This document shows positions 7,566 to 14,844 of a stretch of 22,895 nucleotides of DNA, one piece after another. The first letter of the stretch is position 1. The number at the start of each line of letters is the position of its first letter. Origin of the DNA: Candidatus Poribacteria bacterium WGA-3G (lineage in GTDB: Bacteria > Poribacteria > WGA-4E > WGA-3G); contig ASZN01000079.1 of NCBI GenBank assembly GCA_000406005.1, forward strand, positions 1-22,895. Direction: 5' to 3'. Position numbers and translations under genes: made by a program. The notes under the pieces were generated by a model. It was not told the DNA's origin. It saw only the letters and a list, made by a program, of their open reading frames with translations, and ran no database searches.

Positions 7566-8474
7566 ATGGGACAAATTATGCAACCAAAATTAGAAATCCG
7601 ACGGATGGGACGGACTGAGATGCGCCCGAACGCACTCGCGCTCGGTGCAGCGTGGATCTGGCGGAAACCGGATGCTGAAGTCATTGACGCAATCCGACGC
7701 GGTATTGAACTCGGCATTAACTACATCGACACCTATCCCGGACACGCCGAACACCTCTGGGGAGAGGCGCTCTCTGGTGGATTGCGAGAGAAAATTTATC
7801 TACAAGCCAAAGTAGGCACGCATCCTGAGCGGCTGAAAGATTTCTCGGCTGAAGGCACACGCTGGAGTGTCACAAATAGTCTTAAGGATCTCCGCACGGA
7901 TTATCTCGATGCTGTACTTATCCACGATCCGATGGATATGGAGAGCGTACTGGCACCCGGATGCGCGTTGGATACGTTGTTAGAGATGAAAGCGGAAGGC
8001 TATATTCGACATATCGGCGCGGGGGTGCGTTCCCATGAATTCCACAAAGAACTCATTGAAACTGGACATATCGATATTATCCTGACCTTCTTGGATTATA
8101 CACTCTTATCCCAATCTGTAGCGGGGACGACTCTGCCGTTGGCACGCCAGCACGATGTCGGTATTGTCCTTGCGAGTCCTTTAGGTATGGGGAGTTTGAC
8201 GGGTGCAGAACCAAACATTGGAGATGAACGCCGACGCAACCCCGATGCTGAACCGAAGGCATACACGATGTGGAAGTGGTGTCAGGAACGCGGTGTCAAT
8301 ATCCGTCATCTGGCGATGCAGTTTTGTCTCGCTGCACCGATAGATGGTGTTGTTATGTTCGGTCCTGCGGACAAAGCGCAAGTGGAAGACGGATATGAAG
8401 CGGCTACTGCAGATATTCCAGAGGACATTTGGGAGGCGTTTGAATCGGAATTCGGCATCAAGCGCGGTATGTAG
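7566..8474 (+). CDS. Aldo/keto reductase family oxidoreductase
   Basis: 302 aa, normal for the NAD(P)-dependent aldo/keto reductase TIM barrel. The family pattern is GxxELGINYIDTYPGHAE with Asp55, LQAKVG with Lys82, and DAVLIHDP with His120, giving D, K and H of the catalytic tetrad. The expected Tyr normally lies five residues after the Asp; here the loop is two residues shorter and reads DTYPGHAEHLWGEAL, leaving Tyr57 or His60 as the candidate acid. The C-terminal NADP site region is AAPIDGVVMFGPADKAQVED. It resembles galactose/D-threo-aldose dehydrogenases more than reductive-type members. The start is uncertain: ATG 7566 has no clear ribosome-binding site, and ATG 7578 follows GGGAC by five bases. 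Only 27 bases separate it from the TPP gene. Confidence 0.85.
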   Translation: MGQIMQPKLEIRRMGRTEMRPNALALGAAWIWRKPDAEVIDAIRRGIELGINYIDTYPGHAEHLWGEALSGGLREKIYLQAKVGTHPERLKDFSAEGTRWSVTNSLKDLRTDYLDAVLIHDPMDMESVLAPGCALDTLLEMKAEGYIRHIGAGVRSHEFHKELIETGHIDIILTFLDYTLLSQSVAGTTLPLARQHDVGIVLASPLGMGSLTGAEPNIGDERRRNPDAEPKAYTMWKWCQERGVNIRHLAMQFCLAAPIDGVVMFGPADKAQVEDGYEAATADIPEDIWEAFESEFGIKRGM

Positions 8475-8511
8475 GTATCTAACTCGGTGTGTGCTGGGAA
8501 AATCTACTTTG

Positions 8512-8540
8512 TTGTATTTTTCATCAAAATAGGGTATAAT
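8512..8540 (+). promoter_or_regulatory. Promoter of the AbrB/PIN toxin-antitoxin remnant
   Basis: TTGTAT (8512-8517), a 17-base spacer and a perfect TATAAT (8535-8540), 32 bases before the antitoxin ATG. The -35 is weak, as expected for a promoter autorepressed by an antitoxin. No clear operator palindrome is visible. Confidence 0.6.
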
Positions 8541-8572
8541 ATCAAAAACCTAATTCACACAGGAGCGGGAAG

Positions 8573-8902
8573 ATGTCAATGATTAAGATTCTTCAAGATG
8601 GGCGAGTCACCATTCCTAAGCATATCCGCGACACTTTGGGGCTCAAACAAGGGGATGTCGCGGAAGCAGAACTTGAAAATGGTCGAATCGTGATTACGCC
8701 AAATTTCTCGAAAAAGGAAGTCAGTAAACTACAACCAAAACAAGCAAAGATCTCGGCATGGAACGAACTGCGACGTGTCATGAAGAATGTTCACGAAAAA
8801 AATAGAGGGGTGAACGAAGCAGAGGTCGCTGCCGATGTCCAACGCGCAGTTACTGAACTTCGTCAAGAGGAATATGCTAAGAAGACCTCGCGTTGTTCTT
8901 GA
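8573..8902 (+). CDS. AbrB/SpoVT-type antitoxin
   Basis: 109 aa. Residues 3-43 form a swapped-hairpin AbrB DNA-binding domain: IKILQDGRVTIPKHIRD, TLGLKQGDVAEAELENGRIVITP, matching the 'GRVTIPKxIRxxLGLKxGD' pattern of MazE/VapB/SpoVT proteins. A Lys-rich linker and a C-terminal helical part (about 62-100, NELRRVMKNV, EVAADVQRAVTELRQEEYA) would bind the toxin. AGGAG lies just upstream of the ATG. The coding region overlaps the start of the PIN gene by 29 bases, a standard antitoxin-toxin arrangement. The antitoxin looks complete although its partner is broken. Confidence 0.85.
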   Translation: MSMIKILQDGRVTIPKHIRDTLGLKQGDVAEAELENGRIVITPNFSKKEVSKLQPKQAKISAWNELRRVMKNVHEKNRGVNEAEVAADVQRAVTELRQEEYAKKTSRCS

Positions 8903-9197
8903 TAGTGTTGTTGCAGTGAGCGCATTTCTCACTACAGGTTTGGCTGCTGAACTGGTACTTTTATGTGAAGAAAAAGTGGATCTTTACACAGCTGAAAAGA
9001 TTTTACAAGAAATCCGCTATGTACTCTTAGCGAAACCGCATATTCGGAACCGTTATGACTATACCGCAACAGAGGTTTCTGGTGTTTACTTTATACCTTT
9101 TGCGACACCATACTTGCGAGGATACCGAGGATTTTGTCACACCGCTCAAGCATATAAGTTTTCATGTCAATGTGGAGTCGCTTCCCTTCCAATTTGA
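8874..9197 (+). pseudogene. Truncated PIN-domain toxin
   Basis: ATG 8874 is preceded by AAGAGG. The first 67 or so residues are PIN-like: RPRVVLDSVVAVSAFL (first metal-binding Asp at 10), CEEKVDLYTAEKILQEIRYVL (second acidic residue in the KILQEI helix) and LAKPHIRNRYDYTATEV. The family is normally about 140 aa with two more conserved Asp residues in the second half. From about position 9083 the sequence loses any PIN resemblance and the frame runs antisense into the 3' end of the convergent PD-(D/E)XK gene until a stop at 9197. The junction falls within about ten bases of that gene's stop codon (9091), suggesting a deletion or recombination removed the toxin's C-terminal half. The product cannot be an active RNase. 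Confidence 0.8.
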
Positions 9198-9696
9198 GGA
9201 AGAGCCACTGTGTCCCTGTTGTAGTGGCACCATAAATACGTGGAATGTCGTTCTCTTTTTCGGCATTAAAGCGTTGCGCAGCGATCATCTCTGCCGTGCA
9301 CTGCCCGAGGCCTGTTATGAGATCGTCCTTCTTGGCTTCAACAAGGATAATAACTGGCGACTCCAAATAGTACTGGTTTGGAGATAGACTCACCAAAAAA
9401 TCACACACACCTGTCAAGTCGTTTTCGGTATCAACATTGAAGTCAATACCTGAAAAAAGACTAATGCGATGCTCAAAGTGCTCGCGGAGTTCAACGAGTA
9501 CATCAACGACTATCATCTCTGACTTCGCCTTTTCTGTACCTATCGCAACAGCTAAAGGGACCTTTTTTGCCAACGCTTTGATGAGGTCCGTACTCGGTTC
9601 AACCTGCTCTGTTTCGGAAAAGATACCTGCAGACTGAACCATTTCGAGTTGAAATGTTTCCCTGACTGCTTCTAATGTGAAATTGCTATAAGCCAT
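9091..9696 (-). CDS. PD-(D/E)XK nuclease-like protein of unknown function
   Basis: 201 aa from ATG 9696, chosen over 9723 because GGAGG lies seven bases upstream. Visible order: MAYSNFTLEAVRETFQLE at the N-terminus, TEKAKSEMIVVDVLVELR (helix Glu at 60), a beta meander ISLFSGIDFNVD, then GVCDFLVS (Asp99), VIILVEAKKDD (Glu120, Lys122) and GLGQCTAEMIAAQRF (Gln132). Asp, Glu-x-Lys and Gln in this spacing form a PD-(D/E)XK site resembling the N-terminal part of type I restriction R subunits. No helicase or specificity subunit is nearby, so it is not a conventional restriction enzyme. Homologous stand-alone proteins are, as I recall, common in cyanobacteria. It lies 64 bases downstream of trpA and may share its transcript. 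Confidence 0.72.
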   Translation of the reverse strand: MAYSNFTLEAVRETFQLEMVQSAGIFSETEQVEPSTDLIKALAKKVPLAVAIGTEKAKSEMIVVDVLVELREHFEHRISLFSGIDFNVDTENDLTGVCDFLVSLSPNQYYLESPVIILVEAKKDDLITGLGQCTAEMIAAQRFNAEKENDIPRIYGATTTGTQWLFLKLEGKRLHIDMKTYMLERCDKILGILASMVSQKV

Positions 9697-9760
9697 GATT
9701 GAACCTCCATGCAGTCCTTTCACATTGAAAAACAGGTGGATACAGAAACAGGATCACACC

Positions 9761-10561
9761 TTATACTTTTACACCTGCTGCTAAATCTGACGCGAATTGC
9801 TTCACCGCAGTGAGTAATTTCGCTTCGGTGTTGATATGCTTCTCATAAACATTGATGATCGCACTCCCGACAATCACACCATCAGCGACCTGCGCGACCT
9901 GCGTCGCCTGTTCAGAAGTAGAGACACCGAAACCGACACCAATCGGTTTATCTGTATGTTTTCGGAGTTCTGCAATCATCGGTGCAACTTCGTCTGACAA
10001 CATCGCCCGCGCCCCTGTTACACCCGTTACCGAAACACAATAGATGAATCCGGTACTGACCGATGCGATTAACTGCATCCGTTCTGGTGGACTTGTCGGT
10101 GCGACGAGAAAGATCGTGGCGAGGTCATAGCGCGGCGCAACCTCAAGGAGCGGTTTTGCCTGTTCTGGTGGCATATCTGGCACAATGAGTCCATCCACGC
10201 CTGCTGCTTGTGCTGCTTTACAGAATGTTTCTTCGCCCATCCGAAAGATCGGGTTATAGTAGCTCATGAGCGCGATCGGGATGTCTGTCGCTTTACGGAC
10301 AGATGCCACGATTTCCAAAATCTGCTGGAGTGAGATATTATGTTTGAGTGCGCGTTCGCTTGCACGTTGGACGGTCGGTCCGTCTGCAATCGGATCGGAA
10401 AATGGGACACCGAGTTCAATCAGGTCCGCGCCTGCTTCCTCAAGTGTAAGAAGGAGTTTAGGGGTGAGTTCTGGGTTCGGGTCGCCAGCACAGACGTACG
10501 GCATAAATGCGCTGGTGCCTTGGTCTCGGAGTTCTTGGAATTTTTTGTCGATTCGATTCAT
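9761..10561 (-). CDS. trpA: Tryptophan synthase alpha subunit
   Basis: 266 aa, full length. It cleaves indole-3-glycerol phosphate to indole and glyceraldehyde-3-phosphate in the cytoplasm, passing indole to TrpB. The catalytic pair falls at the canonical numbering, Glu49 (ADLIELGVPF) and Asp60 (SDPIADGP). Other conserved parts are FMPYVCAGDP, ALMSYYNPI, GVDGLIVPDMPPE, LVAPTSP, GFIYCVSVTGVTGAR and the phosphate-binding GVGFGVS and VGSAIIN. No trpB or other trp gene is next to it in this window; the downstream neighbour is a nuclease-like gene. It has a perfect consensus promoter but no ribosome-binding site at usual spacing: the nearest AGGA is 21 bases before the ATG. Confidence 0.97.
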   Translation of the reverse strand: MNRIDKKFQELRDQGTSAFMPYVCAGDPNPELTPKLLLTLEEAGADLIELGVPFSDPIADGPTVQRASERALKHNISLQQILEIVASVRKATDIPIALMSYYNPIFRMGEETFCKAAQAAGVDGLIVPDMPPEQAKPLLEVAPRYDLATIFLVAPTSPPERMQLIASVSTGFIYCVSVTGVTGARAMLSDEVAPMIAELRKHTDKPIGVGFGVSTSEQATQVAQVADGVIVGSAIINVYEKHINTEAKLLTAVKQFASDLAAGVKV

Positions 10562-10600
10562 GGGTATTTGTGGGTCTCGGCTTCCTGTTGCGTTTTCTTA

Positions 10601-10629
10601 ATTATACCCTGCACGAACCGAATTGTCAA
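10601..10629 (-). promoter_or_regulatory. Perfect consensus promoter of trpA
   Basis: On the minus strand TTGACA (10629-10624), 17 bases, TATAAT (10606-10601): both elements and spacing are ideal. The expected start is near 10594, leaving a leader of about 33 nt, too short for a trp leader peptide or T-box. Confidence 0.9.
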
Positions 10630-10707
10630 GGATTGAAAAATTAAAATGCAATTTGTTCTATGATATGTTACAATCTGAGAACAAGATACGCATTCATGGA
10701 GGCAAAC

Positions 10708-10953
10708 ATGTCATCACTCGCGGCAGAAACACTCTTAACGCCAGAAGAATATCTCGCCTCGGAACGTAAGGCGACAGTCAAAAGCGAATACCTCAACGGA
10801 GAAATACGCGCAATGCCCAGGGTGAATTTCGCTCATAATCTTATCACGGTGGATATTGGGACTGAACTTAATATTCAATCACGGGGACCTTCCATCGGAT
10901 GTGAACTCCCTTTGCGGGACATCTACAGACGCGTTCCTGAAGTCGTTGGATAA
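10708..10953 (+). pseudogene. Truncated Uma2-family (DUF820) endonuclease
   Basis: 81 aa from ATG 10708 (GGAGG five bases upstream). The N-terminus is typical of Uma2: TLLTPEEYLASERKATVKSEYLNGEIRAM, then FAHNLITVDIGTELN and a short stretch ending RRVPEVVG before TAA at 10951. Uma2 proteins are about 190 aa, and the catalytic YPD and ExK residues of their PD-(D/E)XK core lie after this point. The following 50 bases do not continue the family in any frame I tried by eye, so the C-terminal half was lost, probably in a rearrangement that brought the convergent aspartic protease gene close. Confidence 0.75.
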
Positions 10954-11006
10954 AAAACAGGCAATGCCCCGAGACCTCGCCATCCAATTGTCCAGGCTTT
11001 AGTCCC

Positions 11007-11363
11007 TCATAAAACCTTTTCCAGTATAACGGTTTGTCTGACAAAATCAATCTGTAAGCGGTATTTTCGCAGCAAACGAGTTCCTATAAGAATGTTACTA
11101 TCAGCAACAAAGGTCGCCTCTGCCGGGATCATTTCGTCGTCAAACAGGAAATTAACCCGATAAAGTTTCTCTTCAAGCGTTTGTCCACCGGCTAATACAG
11201 AAATTACTTCTCCTATATATTGAGGGTTTAACGCTTCTTGCAATATTTCAGGCAATTCTAGGTCTCCGTTGAAGCCTGTATCAATAGTCGCTGTCCATTC
11301 TTGTCCTGCAATAGAGAGAGTAATTGTTGGCACCCCTATATCCGATACTGTTCCTTGAATCAC
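11007..11363 (-). CDS. Clan AA (retropepsin-like) aspartic protease
   Basis: 118 aa from GTG 11363. It has the single-lobe retropepsin pattern: VIQGTVSDIGVPTITLSIAG strand pair, the catalytic loop WTATIDTGFNGDLELP (Asp in DTG, with the FNG following as in bacterial and archaeal clan AA proteins), and the second signature SNILIGTRLLRKYRLQIDF near the end. Such enzymes act as homodimers. An upstream TTG (11381) is also in frame, but GTG 11363 forms a GTGA overlap with the stop of the preceding gene, has AAAGG upstream and gives an N-terminus aligned with the family's usual beginning. It forms a bicistron with the 83-aa gene. The substrate is unknown. Confidence 0.82.
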   Translation of the reverse strand: MIQGTVSDIGVPTITLSIAGQEWTATIDTGFNGDLELPEILQEALNPQYIGEVISVLAGGQTLEEKLYRVNFLFDDEMIPAEATFVADSNILIGTRLLRKYRLQIDFVRQTVILEKVL

Positions 11364-11611
11364 CTTCGCCCACCTTTCCAAAGATAGGCGGCATAGCCGA
11401 CCCGTTCAAAGAAAAGTGGAGAAGTCAAACCTTCGGCGCGCCGACGTTCGACAATCTCTATAGCGGAATCGCCGAACCAAATCCTGCCACTTTTCGGATC
11501 AATCCCGGCTGTTTGTCCAATCCGTTCGGTAATGTCGTGCTGTTTTTGGTATTCTGCCCAGATACGTTTGGCATTGCGTGAATCGGTTTCTGTCCAATTT
11601 GCGTGTTTCAT
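11360..11611 (-). CDS. 83-aa conserved-looking small protein upstream of the aspartic protease
   Basis: ATG 11611 follows AAAGGAG. The protein is soluble and charged, without signal or membrane segment. Visible blocks are RIWAEYQKQHDITERIGQTAG, IDPKSGRIWFGDSAIEIVERRR and FFERVGYAAYLWKGGRR at the C-terminus. I do not recognise a named family, though I recall similar proteins next to clan AA proteases in other bacteria. Its stop overlaps the protease start as GTGA, so the two products are probably made in a coupled ratio. It may be a partner, chaperone, inhibitor or substrate of the protease; nothing in the sequence decides between these. Confidence 0.78.
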   Translation of the reverse strand: MKHANWTETDSRNAKRIWAEYQKQHDITERIGQTAGIDPKSGRIWFGDSAIEIVERRRAEGLTSPLFFERVGYAAYLWKGGRR

Positions 11612-11667
11612 TGTTGATTTCTCCTTTGTGTTGCAAGTGCAATTTGACACCGAGACTTTCCAACTAA

Positions 11668-11696
11668 AGAATACCACCAAACTTGAGCAATGTCAA
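11668..11696 (-). promoter_or_regulatory. Promoter of the small-protein/protease bicistron
   Basis: Minus strand TTGACA (11696-11691), 17-base spacer, TATTCT (11673-11668). Predicted start near 11661, about 50 nt before ATG 11611. Confidence 0.7.
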
Positions 11697-11737
11697 ATTA
11701 TAGTGAAACCTAAAGATATCTGACTTTTTGGCACAAC

Positions 11738-11753
11738 GGGCAATAAATTGCCC
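11738..11753. repeat. 16-bp palindrome GGGCAAT-AA-ATTGCCC
   Basis: Exact 7-bp arms around a 2-bp centre, 12 bases beyond the stop of the ribbon-helix-helix gene and upstream of the next promoter. No U-run follows in the gene direction, so it is not a standard terminator. It could be a dispersed palindromic repeat or a protein-binding site. Confidence 0.45.
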
Positions 11754-11765
11754 TACTACGAACGG

Positions 11766-12029
11766 TTAGGTATCAAAATCTAACGCTTCATCAATACGCT
11801 CAAGAATCCACTCTTTAATGAGTTCACCTGCTGGCATCTCGCGTTCCTCAGCAAGCCTTATGAGAACCTCGGTGTCTTCGGATGTTAGCCAGACAGAGGC
11901 TTTGAATTCATTGCCCTGTTTCAAGAGTGCGCCCTCTTGTTGCTGCATCTCTTGGGCTGCGAAGTATTCGTGGTCATCGTAAACATCTTCGTATTCTTCA
12001 ACTTCGGGATCTATAATGTGTTTAAGCAT
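11766..12029 (-). CDS. Ribbon-helix-helix (CopG/BrnA-like) antitoxin-type protein
   Basis: 87 aa. The C-terminal half has a CopG-type pattern: KASVWLTSEDTEVLIRLAEEREMPAGELIKEWILERIDEAL, i.e. a beta strand followed by two helices, as in antitoxins such as BrnA. The N-terminal 40 residues are acidic and unrelated to DNA binding (EVEEYEDVYDDHEYF). Its ATG overlaps the clpB stop by one base (TAATG), and AGGAGG lies eight bases upstream inside clpB, so it can be expressed from the clpB transcript. No BrnT or other toxin gene is adjacent. It may be an orphan antitoxin or a regulator that has joined the chaperone operon. Confidence 0.72.
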   Translation of the reverse strand: MLKHIIDPEVEEYEDVYDDHEYFAAQEMQQQEGALLKQGNEFKASVWLTSEDTEVLIRLAEEREMPAGELIKEWILERIDEALDFDT

Positions 12030-14614
12030 TATCGGTTCCTCCTAAAAACAAATTCATCATTCTCAAAATCGACAGCGATTGCGTCGCCGTCTTGGAAAGT
12101 GCCTTCCAGAAGCTGGATCGCTAACGGATTGAGGATGTCGCGTTGGATGGTCCGATGAAGTGGACGCGCACCGTAGACAGGATCGAATCCACGTGTTACC
12201 AGTGCCTCGTTTGCAGATTCAGAAAGCGTTAGGGTCGTCTCTTTCTCCGCGAACCGTTGACTCAGCTGCGTGAGTTCCAGCGTAACAATCCGTTTCAACG
12301 CTTCAATACCGAGTCGATCGAAGATAATCATGTCGTCGATACGGTTCAGGAACTCCGGCGGGAAGTGCGATTGTACGGCTTCCATCACCTTCCGACGGAT
12401 TTCTTTCTCGTCCAAAAGTGCGTCGCTAATCCACTGGCTGCCGATATTAGAGGTCATAATAACGACGGCGTTCTTGAAATCGACGGTGCGTCCTTGTCCG
12501 TCCGTCATTCTGCCGTCGTCGAGCATCTGGAGCAGAACATTGAACACCTCTGGGTGCGCCTTCTCCACCTCGTCAAGTAGGATAACACAATACGGATGCC
12601 GTCGGACTGCCTCCGTCAACTGTCCACCTTCATCGTAGCCGACGTATCCCGGAGGTGCCCCGATTAATCGTGAGACGGTGTGCTTTTCCATGTATTCGCT
12701 CATATCAATCCGTGTCATAGCGTTTGCATCATCAAACAGGAATTCCGCGAGCGACTTGGCGAGATGCGTTTTACCGACACCGGTGGGTCCCATGAACAGA
12801 AAAGAACCGAGCGGTCGATCGGGGTCACCGAGTCCGACGCGCGCGCGACGAATAGCGTTGGAAACGGCACTCACTGCCTCGTCTTGACCGATCACCTGTT
12901 CGCGCAGCCGTTCTTCCATGTTGACGAGTTTCTGCGTCTCACCTTCCATGAGTCGATAAACGGGAATACCGGTCCATTTCGCCACGATTTCGGCGATGTC
13001 TTCCGCACGTACCTGCTCTTTGAGCATCTGTGTGCCTTGCGCATTCTTTTCCATAGATTCCCGAACGGTTTTGAGTTGCGATTCGAGTTCCGGTATCTTG
13101 CCGTACGCCAGTTCTGAGGCTCTGGCGAGGTTGCCTCCGCGTTTGGCTTGTTCGGATTCGATGCGGAGTACCTCAATCTGTTCCATCAATCCGCTAATCT
13201 GCGTCAAATTCGCTTTTTCGTTCTGCCATCTCGCTTTGAGCGAATTGGCGCGTTCTTCGAGTTCCGCAAGTTCAGCGATCAGTTTTTCGAGACGTTGCTT
13301 TGACGCGCTGTCTTCCTCTTTCTCAAGTGCCTGCTGTTCTATCTGGAGTTGAATGATACGGCGTTCGACCTCGTCGATCTCTTCTGGTACGCTATCAATC
13401 TCAATTCGCAGGCGCGATGCGGCTTCGTCCACTAAATCGACGGCTTTATCTGGGAGGAACCGTTCAGAGATATAACGTTTTGAAAGGGTCGCAGCGGCAA
13501 CGATGGCGTTGTCTTGGATTTGTACGCCGTGATGCGTCTCGTAACGTTCCTTCAAACCTCGTAGAATAGCGATTGTGTCTTCAACGGACGGTTCCTCGAC
13601 CTGTACGGGTTGGAATCGGCGTTCTAAGGCGGCATCCTTCTCAATATGTTTTCGATACTCGTCGAGCGTTGTCGCACCGATACACCGGAGTTCACCGCGT
13701 GCCAATGCCGGTTTGAGCATGTTAGATGCGTCCACTGCACCCTCCGCGGCACCAGCACCGACGATGGTATGAAGTTCGTCAATAAAGAGGACGACCTGTC
13801 CTTCTGCCTGCTCGACATCGGCAAGGACGGCTTTCAGTCGGTCCTCAAATTCGCCACGGTATTTACTTCCTGCGATCAACGCACCGAGATCGAGAGCGAT
13901 GAGCCGTTTATCTCTGAGGCTTTCTGGGACATCTCCATCAGCGATACGTTGTGCTAACCCTTCGACAATCGCCGTTTTTCCGACACCGGGTTCACCGATT
14001 AAAACGGGGTTATTTTTCCGTCTACGGGAGAGCACCTGCATGACACGACGGATTTCGTCATCGCGTCCGATAACGGGGTCGAGTTTACCTGAAATCGCCT
14101 CTTGGGTGAGATCCCTACCGAATCGGGTAAGTGCTTGGTACTTATCCTCTGGATTCTGATCTGTTATCCGTTGGTTACCACGGATATCGACGAGTGCCTT
14201 GAGGATCTTATCTTTCGTTATACCGGCTTCCTGAAGGATTCTACCGACCTCGGTCTGCTTCGCTTCTGCACACGCTATGAGGAGATGCTCCGTGCTAACG
14301 TATGCGTCTTTGAGTACCGTCGCCTCTTTGAACCCAGCATCCAGAACGGATTGTAGCGCATGGGAGATGCGCATTTGAGAAGCAGTGCCTTGCACTTTTG
14401 GTGCCTTCTGAACCGCACTTTCCACTGCAGATGTAATTTCGACGGTATCAACACCCAATTTCTGGAAGATTGGTGTGACAATCCCATCGGGTTGATGGAG
14501 GAGTGCCAACATCAGGTGTTCGACGTTGAGTTCCGGACTTTGGGCATCTGTTGCAAGATTCTGTGCTGTTTCCAATGCTTCTTGTGCTTTAATTGTGAGT
14601 CTATCAAATCTCAT
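12029..14614 (-). CDS. clpB: ATP-dependent disaggregase chaperone ClpB
   Basis: 861 aa, full length. This hexameric AAA+ machine extracts polypeptides from aggregates with DnaK. Order: Clp N-terminal repeat domain (1-145); first ATPase with Walker A GEPGVGKT (207-214), pore loop KYRG (251-254), Walker B VVLFIDE (274-280); long coiled-coil middle domain (about 400-530), the ClpB hallmark that separates it from ClpA and ClpC; second ATPase with Walker A GPTGVGKT (609-616), pore loop GYVGYDEGG and Walker B VILLDEVEKAHPEVF. GGAGG precedes the ATG. No CIRCE element is present upstream; a sigma-54-like site is. The next gene starts within its stop codon. Confidence 0.98.
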   Translation of the reverse strand: MRFDRLTIKAQEALETAQNLATDAQSPELNVEHLMLALLHQPDGIVTPIFQKLGVDTVEITSAVESAVQKAPKVQGTASQMRISHALQSVLDAGFKEATVLKDAYVSTEHLLIACAEAKQTEVGRILQEAGITKDKILKALVDIRGNQRITDQNPEDKYQALTRFGRDLTQEAISGKLDPVIGRDDEIRRVMQVLSRRRKNNPVLIGEPGVGKTAIVEGLAQRIADGDVPESLRDKRLIALDLGALIAGSKYRGEFEDRLKAVLADVEQAEGQVVLFIDELHTIVGAGAAEGAVDASNMLKPALARGELRCIGATTLDEYRKHIEKDAALERRFQPVQVEEPSVEDTIAILRGLKERYETHHGVQIQDNAIVAAATLSKRYISERFLPDKAVDLVDEAASRLRIEIDSVPEEIDEVERRIIQLQIEQQALEKEEDSASKQRLEKLIAELAELEERANSLKARWQNEKANLTQISGLMEQIEVLRIESEQAKRGGNLARASELAYGKIPELESQLKTVRESMEKNAQGTQMLKEQVRAEDIAEIVAKWTGIPVYRLMEGETQKLVNMEERLREQVIGQDEAVSAVSNAIRRARVGLGDPDRPLGSFLFMGPTGVGKTHLAKSLAEFLFDDANAMTRIDMSEYMEKHTVSRLIGAPPGYVGYDEGGQLTEAVRRHPYCVILLDEVEKAHPEVFNVLLQMLDDGRMTDGQGRTVDFKNAVVIMTSNIGSQWISDALLDEKEIRRKVMEAVQSHFPPEFLNRIDDMIIFDRLGIEALKRIVTLELTQLSQRFAEKETTLTLSESANEALVTRGFDPVYGARPLHRTIQRDILNPLAIQLLEGTFQDGDAIAVDFENDEFVFRRNR

Positions 14615-14677
14615 GATGAGCCTCCACTGTTGTATCTATTTTGTGTCGTCCATTGTATAAATGACACTTATAATAGT

Positions 14678-14694
14678 AAGCAAATTTCATGCCA
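14678..14694 (-). promoter_or_regulatory. Sigma-54-type (-24/-12) promoter candidate of clpB
   Basis: Minus strand TGGCATGAAATTTGCTT fits TGGCAYG-N4-TTGCW exactly, with GG and GC ten bases apart. The implied start near 14668 leaves a leader of about 53 nt. No activator-binding palindromes are evident upstream, and a good sigma-70 alternative was not found; TATTAT at 14676-14671 lacks a -35. Confidence 0.4.
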
Positions 14695-14844
14695 TCTCTG
14701 CTTTTGTGGGTGATTTTTGTCTGAATTTTGGGCGTTACTGGATTTGAGAAGGTTTATGAGCAGCAGAAGCGTGTGGCGGATAACAGTGGACACGTAATTT
14801 CAATTGGGAGAAGGGTTTTCTACTTGTCAATTGTGGCAGAAACG

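Noticed and set aside
12680..13117. 145-codon plus-strand frame within clpB
   Set aside because: Antisense to a fully conserved ClpB coding region; several other such frames in this gene arise from its codon bias.
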